Part shown: piece by piece, positions 1-10,880 of the stretch
Numbering within the stretch: the first letter of the stretch is position 1
Layout of the letters: each line of letters starts with the position of its first letter
Assembly (NCBI RefSeq): GCF_003589595.1
Contig: NW_020653852.1
Span: 3,646,596 to 3,710,595, forward strand
DNA: 64,000 nucleotides
Direction: 5' to 3'
Source: Hyposmocoma kahamanoa
Lineage: Eukaryota; Arthropoda; Insecta; Lepidoptera; Cosmopterigidae
The notes under the pieces: model-generated
What the model saw: the letters and a program-made list of their open reading frames with translations, nothing else
What the model was told of the DNA's origin: nothing
Databases searched by the model: none
Translations under genes and position numbers: made by a program

Positions 1-497
1 GGTTTTAAGACACGAGACAAAAAACAACTTCGCTACCGGACGAAACACAACTTTTCACCTCACTATAGCGAGGAAAATGGTAAATGAAACAAAAACAATT
101 GAACTACAGATCAGTTTTAATAAACAAAATTAGTTATTGTTGTCAATGTAATGTCATCAATAATAAGAATAAAATATACCAACGGATTTATATTACATAT
201 ATAATGTACGATAAATCGCGAAGTTGAACGTGTCAGTATGTTTTTCTTTCTTCATCGAAAGAAAAAGTTAGGTGCATCACAGTCCATCGTCAACTTCGAA
301 TTTCAAAAACCTTTTCCATGCTTGCGTGGAAAAAACACTTTAGCGCGCAGATTTCTAATGAGAAAGAAAGCCTTTCTGAGATAGTGAGGTGAAAATAATA
401 TTATTAGACAACATCCCATGCATTCTTTCGATCGCAAAGTAAGTAGCTAAAGCAATTGTATTACGGAAATCGGAAACAACGACCGCAGCACAAACAC
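1..497. other. No gene recognised
   Basis: A+T-rich sequence without a convincing reading frame or a repeat that I can match elsewhere in the window. Confidence 0.5.
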
Positions 498-705
498 TCA
501 GACCCGAGACAATATAGAAAAGTTAGTGTTTCTGCATTGACCACAGAGATGGCGACACCATGCAAACTGGTGAGCAAGCCACTCGATCACTGATGCTGGC
601 TGCACTGACCCGATCGGGGATCGAACCCGGAACCTCAGAAATTGCAAAACCACGAAAACCAGAGTGCAACTCACACGACCACTATCCAGAACACCCATAC
701 CAGAA
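498..705 (-). repeat. tRNA-derived SINE-like fragment
   Basis: On the minus strand a block near 610-640 reads GGTTCGATCCC, a good RNA polymerase III B box, inside a short self-pairing arm of the tRNA T-loop type (CCGGGTTCGATCCCCGATCGG). No clean A box or acceptor stem is visible, so a functional tRNA is unlikely. The small reading frames on both strands here show no family features. Confidence 0.45.
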
Positions 706-734
706 CCAATTTAGAAAAGTTCATGGAACTGGAG

Positions 735-885
735 AGACGCTTCGGTGTCGGGAGGTGAGCGTGTATACAGCTCCGCTACCAAAGTGGAAATTTGGTAATG
801 GACTTTAGAGTCAACGGTTTAGCGGTGGCAACTGTTAGTTGCGCCATACGCAAGGGGAAGTGAGCGTGCCTACAGCTCTAGTCGT
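735..885 (+). repeat. Dispersed repeat K, copy 1
   Basis: The motif GTGAGCGTGCCTACAGCTC and the preceding stretch with TTAGAGTC and GCGGTGGCAAC recur in inverted orientation at about 45840-45965. Two diverged copies in one window show a dispersed repeat. Its class is not clear; a retrotransposon tail is possible. Confidence 0.55.
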
Positions 886-967
886 ATCTAGATAATCTCA
901 GTACTGAGTATTAAAAAACCGACCTTAAAGTACATGGAATTACGTCTATTTGCTAAGTTTTATAGAA

Positions 968-1338
968 ATATCCCCTAGTTCGCCACTATACAGGACTTGA
1001 TACTGGAGATAACAAAAATCGGTTCTCACTACTCAAAGTATATTGAGAGAAAAACGCCTTGAATTGGAGAAATAGCAAAATCAACCATTAAAATAATTGC
1101 TCCATAAGTAAAATTTAGGCGCTATTTATAAAAATGAATCTTCATGTGCGAACAGCCATCCTTAGAGGTGGATGATTTTCTTCAAAATGAAGCGGTACCA
1201 CTTTGGAAGTACCCCCTTTCCAACAAAAAAAGAATTATGAAAATCGGTTCATTAATACCGGAGTTATCGCGTAACATACATACAAAAAAAAAACGTACAG
1301 TCGAATAGAGAACCTCCTCCTTTTTTGAAGTCGGTTCA
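968..1338 (-). repeat. Dispersed repeat B, long form
   Basis: Read on the minus strand, the copy begins with the family signature CGACTTCAAAAAAGGAGGAG and runs through the blocks GTTACGCGATAACTCC, TTGGAAAG and a GGGGA block. It carries the extra ~165-bp segment also seen in the copies at 30846 and 62381 (recognised by ATAGCGCCTAAATTTTA). No protein is encoded. Family B is present about nine times in this window. Confidence 0.8.
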
Positions 1339-1344
1339 AAATAG

Positions 1345-2110
1345 GGAGCGTGCTATACGTGCACCCTGGGCAGCTCACTCAAGGCAGACAGGCTGTGTAC
1401 CCTTCTCGTATTTATTATTATTTACTGAAGGTGTTGTTAAAAAATCAGTTATTTATATAAACATAGTCACAAAAACAAAACAAATCGTTTATAATAGTAT
1501 GCTTGCCTATCTTTGTACTTTGGCTTTATAGCACTTTCTTCCCTGACCAATATATTACTATATCGTCACTATTATCAACTATTTACGCACCACTGCAGAG
1601 CACGGGTCAAACGGATGGTCCACCACATAGATCCTATTAAATTACTATGTAAAAAATCTTATGCCAAATCAATATTTTCTTTAACAAGTCAGCGACCTGC
1701 TAACGTTGCTTCAACATGTTACACTTTATATAACATTTAGCACAATTAATCCACAGTTTCTAATAAAATTTAACTACTAATTATTATAATTTAGTAGTTT
1801 CAGAAGTTTGCAGTTAAACCTGCATGCGAAACACAGTGTAAAGATTAATTGTTAACTATTAACTACTTTGTAAAATGGTAGCAAGAATAAATTATTGCTT
1901 AACATTGCATAGAAGTGGCAAATGGTAAATGGCAATGGTAAATTGTATAACAGACAATAAGTTAAAATATGCAGGTAAGGTACAATAAAAGCTTAAAAGC
2001 TCTTAGCGCGAATAGAAGTATCTCACGCTTTATGTCCTATTATGCTAGCCCTACATACGATACCTGTTCACTTAAAGATACTAGGATTGTAAGATCTCAA
2101 AAACACAGTC
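1345..2110. other. No gene recognised
   Basis: A+T-rich. Two short overlapping open frames near 1325-1740 have no domain features and look like chance. Short AAATGGTAAATGGCAATGGTAAAT-like reiterations lie near 1915-1945. Confidence 0.5.
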
Positions 2111-2118
2111 GCAGTAGA

Positions 2119-2421
2119 GTAGTAGCAGTAGAGCACTTTCTGAGAGAGTTCCTCCAGGGAAGCACTGCCACCTTACCTATTTCTGCCACCAAGAAATAAT
2201 ATGAGCATTATTGCGTTCCGGTTTCGAAGGGTAAGAGTATGGGTGAAATTACAGATACATGGGACTTGTCATGTTTCAGGGTGTCGGGCACAGTGGCAGT
2301 GCCCCTAAGAGCTCCGCGATTAAAAGCTCTGACTGGCACTGCAACTGTTATGGACATACGTGTCGCTTAACACCAGGCGCACGACTTGTTCGCCCCGTCA
2401 CTTAGTATAATAATAAAAAAA
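2119..2421 (+). repeat. SINE-1, near full length
   Basis: This copy shows the whole family layout: a 5' block GTAGCAGTAGAGC, a middle block GCGTTCCGGTTT, then GAAATTACAG, GTGCCCCT, CTGCAACTGTTATGGACA, and a 3' end GTCACTTAGTATAATAATAAAAAAA. The oligo(A) end and the fixed 3' terminus across many copies show a retroposed SINE. Similar sequences are widespread in Lepidoptera (background knowledge, not searched). Some 16 copies or fragments occur in the window. Confidence 0.85.
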
Positions 2422-2624
2422 GTTGCGGGCGGAGAATTTCTGAGCTGTAGGTATGCTTAATAAAAGTTGACGTAAAGCGCTTAGTACGCCTGAAGGAAAT
2501 ATTAACGTTTTCAAAGGGCTGTGAACCTCTCAGGTTTGATCGAGATGTTTACCTTTACCCTTAATAGTGCTGGTAAACGAATGTTTTGTGAATACAAATG
2601 TACGCAATTTAGAAATTATAGATA

Positions 2625-2712
2625 AATACATACCACCACAGGGATTTCGACCGACACGACCTCTTAATTGAGGAATAACGGTTCCCCCACTGGGCTACTA
2701 TGACCATAGCTC
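2625..2712 (-). repeat. tRNA-like SINE head (SINE-3 type)
   Basis: On the minus strand an A-box-like TAGCCCAGTGG is followed about 40 bases later by a B-box-like GGTCGAAATCCC. The spacing fits a tRNA-derived promoter. There is no CCA-bearing acceptor stem and the loops do not pair well, so this is a SINE head and not a tRNA gene. Confidence 0.5.
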
Positions 2713-2719
2713 CGTCTCA

Positions 2720-3160
2720 CGCTCAAGGTTACGCGATAAGGGGCTACCGTTGTGTGTACAGATTGTTTGATTGTGTGATTGTCGGCACAAGCGCTGATAC
2801 AGTTTTTAATTTATGAAAATTCGGCTCCCCACGAGTGCACACGGCGGGTTACGTTATTTTCACCTCTCTGTGTGCGTGCTTAGGTTCCTTTTTTCTCGAA
2901 GTGAGCGCATGGTGTCATTAGTCAGATTTAGTAGGCTATTGAAGCGTAGGTATTTTCGATTTTGTATGAGAGTGATATATCTGTTATTATTAAGTAATCT
3001 ATGATATAACTAAAAAACAAATTATTCTCAAACATAACGGCTCAGTTTTGGGTACCTAACGTTTTTTTTTATTTCAAAAATACAAACGCCTGGCGACAGT
3101 CTTTCCTGAAGTTAAGCGACGATGTGGCCACAGTACCTATAGTATGACAAATAGAGACTA
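2720..3160. other. No gene recognised
   Basis: Contains a 63-codon open frame at 2813-3004 with no recognisable features, a T-rich tract near 3061, and otherwise unique A+T-rich sequence. Confidence 0.45.
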
Positions 3161-3164
3161 TGTC

Positions 3165-3245
3165 AATACTTATACTTCGCTCGGAGCGTAGGGTTGTCAC
3201 ATTATTATTTTAGTTGTACCTACAGGTTTCATACATAATTTGAAA
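3165..3245 (+). repeat. Dispersed repeat E, copy 1
   Basis: The block GGAGCGTAGGGTTGTCACAT followed by a stretch with GTACCTACAGG is repeated at 7365-7425 and 18405-18490. All three copies lie in the same orientation. Too short to classify. Confidence 0.55.
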
Positions 3246-3334
3246 TAATTAAGGTGTTCATCACTGTATTCTCGTGCTATATTAACCTTGAAATAACCAT
3301 TTGTTAAATACAATATCCATCACACCATCCATCT

Positions 3335-3645
3335 CGAGATTATGCAAATGTGTGCCTTCGTACACGGTGCGCGGCGAGCGTGCAAACATACAAGTCGTAA
3401 CACAGATACAGAAACCGGTAGTGTATTCCATTCCTCTGCCGTGAGTTCTGTGGCCTGTGATTTCATGGGCCGCGCCGTTCGCGTTTGTACGGGTGTGCTC
3501 GCACTACTGGTCCTACATGTTAGCCCAAGTTTCAGTCGACTCGGACAGCACTCTTCCCACGACGCGTCAGCGCGAGCGCAAACAGCGCGGCCCGTGCTCC
3601 CGAACTCGTAGACCCGAAGATGAGGGTGAAACTAAATTGTAAATT
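3335..3645. other. G+C-rich island, possibly a promoter or 5' exon
   Basis: This stretch is clearly richer in G, C and CpG than its surroundings. It has an insect initiator-like TCAGT within TTTCAGTCGACTC near 3528. Open frames of 61-89 codons overlap here in two frames but have no recognisable domain. It may be a first exon or promoter of a host gene, or an old repeat. Nothing in the sequence decides between these. Confidence 0.25.
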
Positions 3646-3649
3646 ACTT

Positions 3650-4290
3650 GTGCTCTATCTCTGAAAACTGACCATCATGCTACTTTTCTGCGGTGATCGG
3701 GACTTAGAAACTTCGACTCTATAAAAGAGTCGTTGCCAATTAATCTCTTTACTTTTCGCTCCATTGAGTCTAAGGCAGTTAACTTATAAAGTAATTCCAA
3801 AGATGATAATACAATCGAACTTATACTTGATAAAGATCTAACGTTATTTAAGACAATCGATTTTTTTATTCATTTTGAAAAACCGGTAGTAAAAATAAAG
3901 AATTCTGTTGAGAAAAATATATAAGTGACATGTTTACTACCATGTTATTTAAGTTAATATTAAATCACGACATACCCAATGCGTTTCGAGCTACCGGATA
4001 ATTAAAATTGTTAGTAAAGAAACTTTTCACAGAATATTTAACGCAAAAAACACGATCTTCTTGCTTGCTTATATATCATAAGATTTTCGCCTAGTTTAAC
4101 GAAGTCGACACTCCATTTATCCATCTGCTTTAACGCTAAAGCCAAAACAAGTCGTTCCAAGTCAGCGAGAGTAATTTACTTTACATAAACAAAAGACGGT
4201 TGCATTTCAAAGCGTTTTGGAGAGGGAATCTTGAAATATATAATTAAAGTAGGAGGAAAATTAATTTACGTTAAGAAGAATAGTGAAAAG
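3650..4290. other. No gene recognised
   Basis: Unique-looking A+T-rich sequence with no long frame and no match to the other repeat families in the window. Confidence 0.45.
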
Positions 4291-4294
4291 TGAG

Positions 4295-4530
4295 GACGAT
4301 AACCTAGTGGTAAAATGATTACTTTTCAAAATAGTCGGCGATTCGAATTCGGTGGCATTTATGAATGTAGAACAGAAATTTGTGAAAGGAAAATAAGTAT
4401 CGTGATGGAACCTGTATTTCACAGGTTTCACAACTGTTAAAAAACGTGTGAACCCACATTAGGGAAGCATAGCGGAATATAGTCTACACCTGTGGCCGAG
4501 GCCAATACCCAGCCGCATGTAATAAGCTGA
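4295..4530 (+). repeat. Decayed tRNA-derived SINE-3
   Basis: An A-box-like TAACCTAGTGG (4301-4311) and a B-box-like GATTCGAATTC (4331-4341) form the head. The body holds ATCGTGATGGAACCTG and a 3' part with GTGTGAACCCACATTAGG and CAATACCCAGCC. This order resembles the large tRNA-headed SINE group of Lepidoptera (background knowledge). Many substitutions suggest an old copy. Confidence 0.55.
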
Positions 4531-4701
4531 CGTTTATGATGCTGACTCTCAAATCACCGTTTACACCTATTTATTTTTGCAGTGTATAATTCTTTTGTTT
4601 GTTTTTTTACAATACCAGTAGGGCTAGCACGAACAAGCGTGGCGTGCGCGAGAGCGACATAAAGCGCGAGATACTGCTGTTGTCGTACAGACATCTAGGC
4701 C

Positions 4702-5294
4702 TACAGGTGACGGGATGAACAAGTTGTGTGCTTGGTGGCAAGCGATACGCCTATTCATAACGGTTGCAGTGACACTCAAAGCTTTAAGTCGTAAATATCT
4801 TAGGGTCACTGACACTGCACCCGTTACCCTGAGACATACGTTTACAAGTTCCATGTGCCTGTAATTTCACCAGTAGCCATACTCTTCCAAACCAGGACGC
4901 AGTCATGCTCACTGTTTGATTTCTCAGGATTTGTGGGCAGGATCTTTCCAATAAAGTTCTTTATTTTACATTTCAAAATTTTATATTGAATACTTCAATA
5001 TAAGTTACAGAGGTAGCCTCTGTAAATGGCCCGGGCGTGAAGAGAGTCACAGAAGCCAAAAGAAATCTATTTATACGATCTGCGCCCCCTAGCGGATGGT
5101 GCAGAAACTGGCTGCTGTCCTCGAGCACTATACGAGCGCGTGCCGACGCCATCGATGATTTCGATATAGGTCATTATAGTTCCACTATAATGGGGTAGAG
5201 GGTGCTGTCCTTAACACTCACATTACTGCTTGGCGGCAGAAATAGGTAAGGTGGTAGTACTTACCTGGACGAACTCTTTTTCTACTGCTACTAA
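4702..5294 (-). repeat. SINE-1 copy split by an insertion
   Basis: The minus-strand SINE-1 3' half lies at 4702-4912, ending at CATGCTCAC. The 5' half resumes at 5217 with CTCACATTACTGCTTGGCGG and runs to CTACTGCTACTAAA. Joining the two gives the normal family order, so the copy was interrupted after it inserted. The lost continuity is explained by the 304-bp segment described separately. Confidence 0.7.
4913..5216. mobile_element. 304-bp insertion inside SINE-1
   Basis: This segment separates two halves of one SINE-1 copy and is flanked by the direct repeat CTCAC (4908-4912 and 5217-5221), as expected of a target duplication. It holds an AATAAA and a small stem around 5180 (GTTCCACTATAATGG). 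I cannot assign it to a class: no clear terminal inverted repeats and no coding content. Confidence 0.5.
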
Positions 5295-5356
5295 AATACA
5301 ATTTATTTAATGCCTCATTATAAATGTTATTCCCAGGGAGAGGAGACCAGCCTCCC

Positions 5357-5512
5357 TAGCATGGCTACGCATGACAGTCACGAAACGCGTGAAAAAATTG
5401 AAATAAGCGTGCCCTATTGTCTATCTAAATTAGATCTGATTGAGACAGCCAATAGCGCGCGCTTATCTCAATTTTGTCGCGCGCGACGCGACTATCATGC
5501 GTAGCCATACTA
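5357..5512. mobile_element. Miniature inverted-repeat element, ~155 bp
   Basis: The left end ATGGCTACGCATGACAGTC and the right end GACTATCATGCGTAGCCAT are near-perfect inverted copies (one mismatch), and the interior is G+C-rich near each end (GCGCGC). CTA lies directly outside both ends and could be a 3-bp duplication. It contains no transposase. Superfamily uncertain. Confidence 0.65.
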
Positions 5513-6577
5513 CGGGGGCTGGTATCCCGAAATACTGGCACCTGAATCTAGTGTAGTCATCGGTCTCGTATAAACTTGTAACTGTGTTTTACGTAGTCCT
5601 TAAATGTTACAGTTACATTGTATTATGGTGAGACATAAATATTTTAGGAAAAGAGCGCCTCTTCCAGGGCCTAAAAGACAATTTTAGACGGCATGGTTAG
5701 CCGGGGTCAGTGATTCAAGTTCAAGAACCGGTGCCGACCAGTACCGCTTCCTCTATGTGCCATATGATGTACATGCTGTTGGTATTCCCATCAATAATAA
5801 ATAAATGCATGATACCGAGTTTTCTGACTTTACCTACATACTATATCCTCTGTAGATTCCTTATGAAAATTGAATTTTGCGCTTTTTAATGATTACCTAC
5901 CTATAGTGATATATGAAGACCTACAGTGCCAACATAACAGCAGAAAAGTATTTGGTTCAGTGCCAGATGAGTCAACGCAGAGTGGAACAATAAAAATCTC
6001 TATGACGACTCGCTGACAAGAATCGCATTATGATAGGGTCCAGGATGGCGAAAATTTTCAATTAAAGTCTCACTCTACGGTTGGCACCAAAACGCACTTG
6101 TTTATCTAACCCCACCACCACCGGTTAGACTCAGTTTACCAACATTACAACTGACAACTGTCACATCCGGTGGCGCTAGCTCAGTGTTAACCACATCCAA
6201 GCGTAGTGCACTAGACGTTAGATGGCACTGTAATTAATTAAAAGACAATTGTAGTTCTACAATCATTGCCAGGTTGCGCTGATGACGTTGATGCTACCCT
6301 GTTTCACTGCTGGGCACGAGTTTTTTGAGATTTCTGTCACATGGAGTAGAAGAATCTTGTCCCGTGTTTTTCCTCATTCAAAAATCTGTTTTGTAATATT
6401 ATAGTTTAATGTTATGGCTATAACAAATAACGCGTCTACCGCAAAACTAACTGAAGTAATATGTCTTAACTTGAATCTGACAGACTTAATTGCGTAATCT
6501 GATGTTAGCATAACAGACCGTCTTTATTATAAAACTTTGTCCGTGCACATAATATATTTAAACACTTTATTTGGCAG
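5513..6577. other. No gene recognised
   Basis: Mixed sequence without long frames. I could match no part of it to another stretch of the window. Confidence 0.4.
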
Positions 6578-6681
6578 AGTCAAGAGCTCGTCATGAGTGA
6601 CACTTAAGATTTAAATTCAACTCCATGTCTCTTATGATAAGAACAATTCAAAGTCCAAAGTGTTAAACTTTTGCTCTACTC
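6578..6681. mobile_element. Miniature element G, diverged copy
   Basis: Begins AGTCAAGAGC, continues with GTGACACTTAAG, a middle block CAACTCCATGTCTCTTATGA, and CCAAAGTGT near the right end. The order and spacing match the better preserved copy at 8152-8260. The right inverted end is eroded. Confidence 0.6.
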
Positions 6682-6689
6682 GATGTACT

Positions 6690-7075
6690 GTATCACAAAA
6701 ACAAATTTTAAGGGTTAGCACATCATTTTGTGTCCAACGTAGAGTGAAGATGATTGCTGGAGGATCCGAAAGAACCAGGAACTGGAGGATCTTGAAGGAT
6801 GCCAACTGATACGGCGGTGAAAAGGGCCTAAATAAGAAGTCATAGTGATCGACGACCGGATGGTCGGCCTAAATTTTAATGGAGTGACGAAGTGGAGACA
6901 GACCTACGCGCCCTATACGTAGAGATCAAGCGTTGTTGTTTTCTTTTACTTTATAAAATTCCCCCTGTTAAGTAAATTTTGTTGACATTATGATTCATTA
7001 ATGCGCCTATCGAGGACGTCTCTGAACGTAGATGTTGAAGGATGCAACCACAGTATAATAAGAAAAGTAGTGCAA
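6690..7075. other. No gene recognised
   Basis: Contains GGAGGATC-type short reiterations near 6760-6800 but no coding or repeat family that I can name. Confidence 0.4.
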
Positions 7076-7078
7076 CAT

Positions 7079-7359
7079 TAGTAGCATTAGAGCTCCTTGT
7101 GAAAGAATTCGTCGAGGGAAGTACTGTCGCGTTCCCTGTTTCTGCCGTCAAGTAATAATGTGACCATTGCTCCGTTCCGGTATTAAAGGATAAGGGTGAA
7201 ATTACAGGCACATGGGACTTGTCAACTATGTCTCAAGGTAACCGGCGCATTGGCAGATTTTTGCGCTTTAAAGCTCTGAGTGGCGCTGCAACTGTTATAG
7301 ACAGGCGTGTAACTTACCATCGGGCATGTTCGTCCAGTCACTTGATATTATAAAAAAAA
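7079..7359 (+). repeat. SINE-1, near full length
   Basis: Carries the 5' block (AGAGCTCCTTGTGAAAGAAT), the central TTACAGGCACATGGGACTTG, CTGCAACTGTTATAGACA, and the 3' end CAGTCACTTGATATTATAAAAAAAA in order. A short deletion removes part of the segment between GGCAGA and TTTTGCG compared with other copies. Confidence 0.8.
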
Positions 7360-7364
7360 CATAC

Positions 7365-7425
7365 CAACCTCCCTAGGAGCGTAGAGTTGCCACATTATTA
7401 TGGCTGTAAGCATAATTAGAAAAAA
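7365..7425 (+). repeat. Dispersed repeat E, copy 2
   Basis: GGAGCGTAGAGTTGCCACAT matches the copies at 3165 and 18405. It directly follows the SINE-1 tail, so the two may have been joined by insertion of one into the other. Confidence 0.5.
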
Positions 7426-7439
7426 AAAGGTGTTCATCA

Positions 7440-7537
7440 CACATAGACAACCAAAAACTACATCCAAACTCATGAGAGAAATAAATCTCTGCGTGGCAGT
7501 CCAGCATAGTAACTGTTCGGCTACGCAGGTAGATAAT
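7440..7537 (-). repeat. SINE-2 fragment
   Basis: Minus strand: ATCTACCTGCGTAGCCGAAC at the head, then CACGCAGAG, then the body from ATTTATTTCTCTCATGAG to TTGTCTATGTGTG. The B-box portion between GCAGAG and ATTTATT is missing, an internal deletion relative to the copy at 20113. Confidence 0.65.
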
Positions 7538-8151
7538 CATTTAAAATATAAATAGAAATGAAATGTTGAAAAATTCTGACTTTGAAACACTCTTGTTTCA
7601 ACAATCGTAAATACAACTTGAAACACGCCTATTATATGATGTCATTTTTTAAACGTTTCAGTTCTATAATGAATAGCGCGTGTGATATTCCCGGGTTACG
7701 CAACGCGAGTACACCGCGATATTATGCAAATATGAGGTGCGCTGTGTGCGATTATTACTAAGAAAAATATCGAATAAGTCTTTTATCTATATAAATGAAA
7801 ATAAAAAACATTATTTACTTATTATTTTTTAAATTTGTACTTAATAATCAAACAGCCTACAAAAATTCAAAATTTTAGTGATATGACACAAAACAACGTT
7901 AAAAATCAATAAAATAACAAAAAAAGATGAAGTTTTCTATCTGAATCATTAATAGGCACATCATAATTATTATTAAGATCAATCAAAATTATCATCAATA
8001 ATAATTGCACAATTTTGAAGGAACTCTAAAATCACAGTTATTTTTAAATGTTTTTTTTTTTGATGTTCTACGTAATATCTTAATTTAGAATTAATATGAT
8101 AAAAAAGGAAAACAAAATAAAAAACTTCTAATTATTTTTAAGAGTAGGTAC

Positions 8152-8260
8152 AGGGTCATGAGCACGTCAAGCTTGACACTTATGACTTAAATCCAACTCT
8201 ATGCCACTTACGATAAGTACGGTCCAAGTACAAAGTGTCATGCTTGACGTGCTCTTGACT
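8152..8260. mobile_element. Miniature element G in piggyBac copy 1
   Basis: Ends AGGGTCATGAGCACGTCAAG and, inverted, AGTCAAGAGCACGTCAAGC, flanked by GTAC on both sides (8148-8151 and 8261-8264). The uninterrupted relative at 35080-35095 has one GTAC-like site at the same place. This proves insertion and gives the exact boundaries: 109 bp, 4-bp duplication, no coding content. Confidence 0.8.
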
Positions 8261-8263
8261 GTA

Positions 8264-8374
8264 CTACGATAACCTACTCCTTATCAGTATCAATGGTTTG
8301 ACATCATCAAAATCTTCATCTTCATCTTCTGTTACCGCCTTCTCTGCAAGCCGTCCTGATTCATCGTAACTCAT
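8264..8374 (-). pseudogene. piggyBac transposase N-terminal remnant (copy 1)
   Basis: A 36-codon frame begins MSYDESGRLAEKA and continues with an acidic run (TEDEDEDFDDVKP) to a stop at 8264. The same frame with mostly conservative changes starts at 34981. Acidic N-termini are usual for piggyBac transposases, but the remaining protein is absent. The distal stop lies at the element G junction. Confidence 0.6.
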
Positions 8375-8451
8375 CGTCTACAACAAATAGTCTAATAATA
8401 AATAATTGAATATAATATTATATAAAATATAATTTTATAATATAGATAGAT

Positions 8452-8660
8452 AGACAGATATATTTATTGCTCACACACCAGAACAAAAACAGTACATAAG
8501 CAGCAATTAATGTGGGCAAAGGCGGACTTATCGCTAAGGGCTTATCGATCTCTTCCAGACAAACTTTAAGGTACAGGAAAACTAATTATAAAATAAAAAT
8601 AGATATGTAGTGTGTCAATAGCAAAATTTGAATTATATGGATAGATAACAATTAACATTA
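8452..8660 (-). mobile_element. LINE 3' tail inserted in piggyBac copy 1
   Basis: On the minus strand: GTCTGGAAGAGATCGATAAG, then CGCCTTTGCCCACATTAATT, then TGAGCAATAAA followed by a CTATCTATCTAT tail. This is a typical non-LTR retrotransposon 3' end, with a polyadenylation signal and a short tandem tail (3' UTR type seen in Lepidoptera; background knowledge). The sister element at 34652 lacks it. Confidence 0.6.
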
Positions 8661-8847
8661 ATTTTATTAAATAATATAGTACAAATAACATGAAATACTC
8701 ACCCAGGTTTTAATTTCATTAGATGAATTTTTTTGGAACACACCCGTCGCGCGCGGAGTCTGAGACCGCAAACATAAATAAAGACACATGTGCGCTTGCG
8801 ACGAATGACGCGGTCCCTGAGACCGCGCGCGACCACTGGAAGGTTAA

Positions 8848-10860
8848 CCATCGTTATTTATTTGATCAACAATCAAAAAGTGAAGTATAGTAACTAATTA
8901 GTAAGTATTGATATCAACAAACGAATTATGTCGATTATGTTTGTAATCTAATAATAATTTGATTATTTTTAGTAACTAGTGCACACATGCAAGTCACGCT
9001 GCTACAGTCGTATAGAATTAGACTACTTGTCTTGTTATACTGTTATAGTACTCGCGATGTGAATAACTCACAAAATAAAGTACAATTCTCGAACGGGTCT
9101 CTACCTGTTAGACCCGTGTTCCCACGCAAACCTTTTAAAGGGCAGGGTCGTCCTGGCTCAAGATACACTTTGTCCACCCTTTGACATACAAAATAATATC
9201 AAAAGGTAAAGAGGTAAAGGTAATTCTGTGAGGACATTAATAAAAAAACACTACAAAGCACCGAGTATAAATACACATGATTCAAATCGTCATGGTTTAG
9301 AACCGAACGGAAACAACACTGCAAGTGTATAGGTAGACTTAGGGATCTTACAGTGAGTTTATGTTTAAGACTAGACACAAGCTCAAATGGCTTGGGTTGA
9401 TTCTGCTCAGTGAAACTGTTGAATCAATAACTTTGTAAAAAATATGCTATAGTAAAATTGAATACTCATAGGCCACTCAGGTCATCCTAATTTTTTTTAT
9501 ATCAAAAATGCTTAAACTTTGTGAAAAAAAATTTTGCACTCTGCAAACTTTTTTAAAAATTTAAGTGCCATAGTTAGTCTAGTAATACTATTTACTGCCT
9601 ATCTATTAGCACAGTTAATGTAGAATATTATAACACCATAAAACCGAAGGAATTGATTAATTTGTAGTCGTGGTGTACAATAACGTAAAATAAGGTGAAA
9701 ATAATTAAATTTAAGGAAAAAAAATATATCTTAGGTTACTACATGGGATATATTTTTCTGTATATTTTTTTGAACGTTCATAAGCTCTTTTCAGGATTAT
9801 CCACTCTTTCCCAGACACCCTGTATATACACGAGGCGAAAGTTTTCTCGAGGCCGCCGCGCGGCGAGCGCCTAGTTACCACGCCTTTATGTAGAGTAGAC
9901 TGGGTACGGTTTAACTTTCGGTAATTTCGCTTGTATCGTCCGTAGTATTGCCATTTATGAGCTGATCGTTGATGATGTTATTTCAAATACAAGAGCATGT
10001 TTCTATCTATCAATGGACAGCGATATTTTAGCACCCGGTGTGTTATTTTTAGTACAAGATCAAATTTAAACAAAAAGTCTAATTAATAAAAATAATTAAT
10101 AAATAAAAAAAAAACCGTGAGTGGGGTCAGTTGAAATGCAAACAAATTATATTTATTAATTATTATAACGCCGTTTGACCGTCTTCAATGCATTACAGAT
10201 ACTATTAAATTAACTATATTTTAGTCAGCCTGTGCACACAACTGAAAAGATTCGTAATCAGTCGCCTATGACACAATTTACAATTCGTGCATTGTATCCA
10301 TTTTCTCCGGGTTTTACACTTTGGAAACGAACACAAACAACAAGGCAGTACACTCCCTCTTCTGATGATTCCATTCCTATTGTGTAGTGGTGTTTTTCTC
10401 TTTTGTGGTATTTCTATTAAGTACTTTTTTCACAATCAAATTTTTCCTAATTTGCTTTGCTTGCATCCGTTTTAATCTGCTTTCATATCTCTGTCCCTCT
10501 GTCTCTGTCTTTTTCATATGTCCTTTCTTATCTCTTCTTTCTTTGGAGTATTTTAATTTATTTTTTATCTTACTTTACACAAATTAAAAACTTAACTATA
10601 ACAGACAGGTACATAAAAAAATTTAAGTAAATTTGCATTCCTTTTGCAGCTACGCACAACATTTGAATAAGGAATATACATCAAAAAGGGCTTAACTTGC
10701 TACTTAAAATGAGAAAAGGGAAAAGAATCTTACTACAGTTCTTAAAAGCAATAAAAACAGAAAAAATAAATAAAGAAAACTACACAGAAACACAACTCAA
10801 CAGTAATGAACAGTTGCTCATATATGTTTTATGACTGAGAGAAAATAATATCTACATCTC
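8848..10860. other. No gene recognised
   Basis: Two kilobases of A+T-rich DNA. CCAGACACCCTGTATATA at 9813-9830 is a motif frequent in lepidopteran repeats. A G+C-rich patch (GGCCGCCGCGCGGCGAGCGCC) lies at about 9851-9871. Short hydrophobic frames at 10287-10587 follow from T-rich codons. Confidence 0.45.
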
Positions 10861-10880
10861 TACAAATATCATTATAAGTT

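Larger units (their letters stand above)
7770..8843 (-). mobile_element. piggyBac-like element, truncated copy 1
   Basis: Read on the minus strand, the element starts beside TTAA (8844-8847) with CCTTCCAGTGGTCGCGCGCG, the same end as the copy at 34652-35552. The two match through the TATTTATTATT tracts, a short reading frame starting MSY, and the 3' region to ATCTATATAAATG near 7775. The far end with its inverted repeat is missing here. It is interrupted by a LINE tail and by element G. A TTAA target and ends beginning CCT are typical of the piggyBac superfamily. No DDD catalytic region is present, so it cannot make a transposase. Confidence 0.75.
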
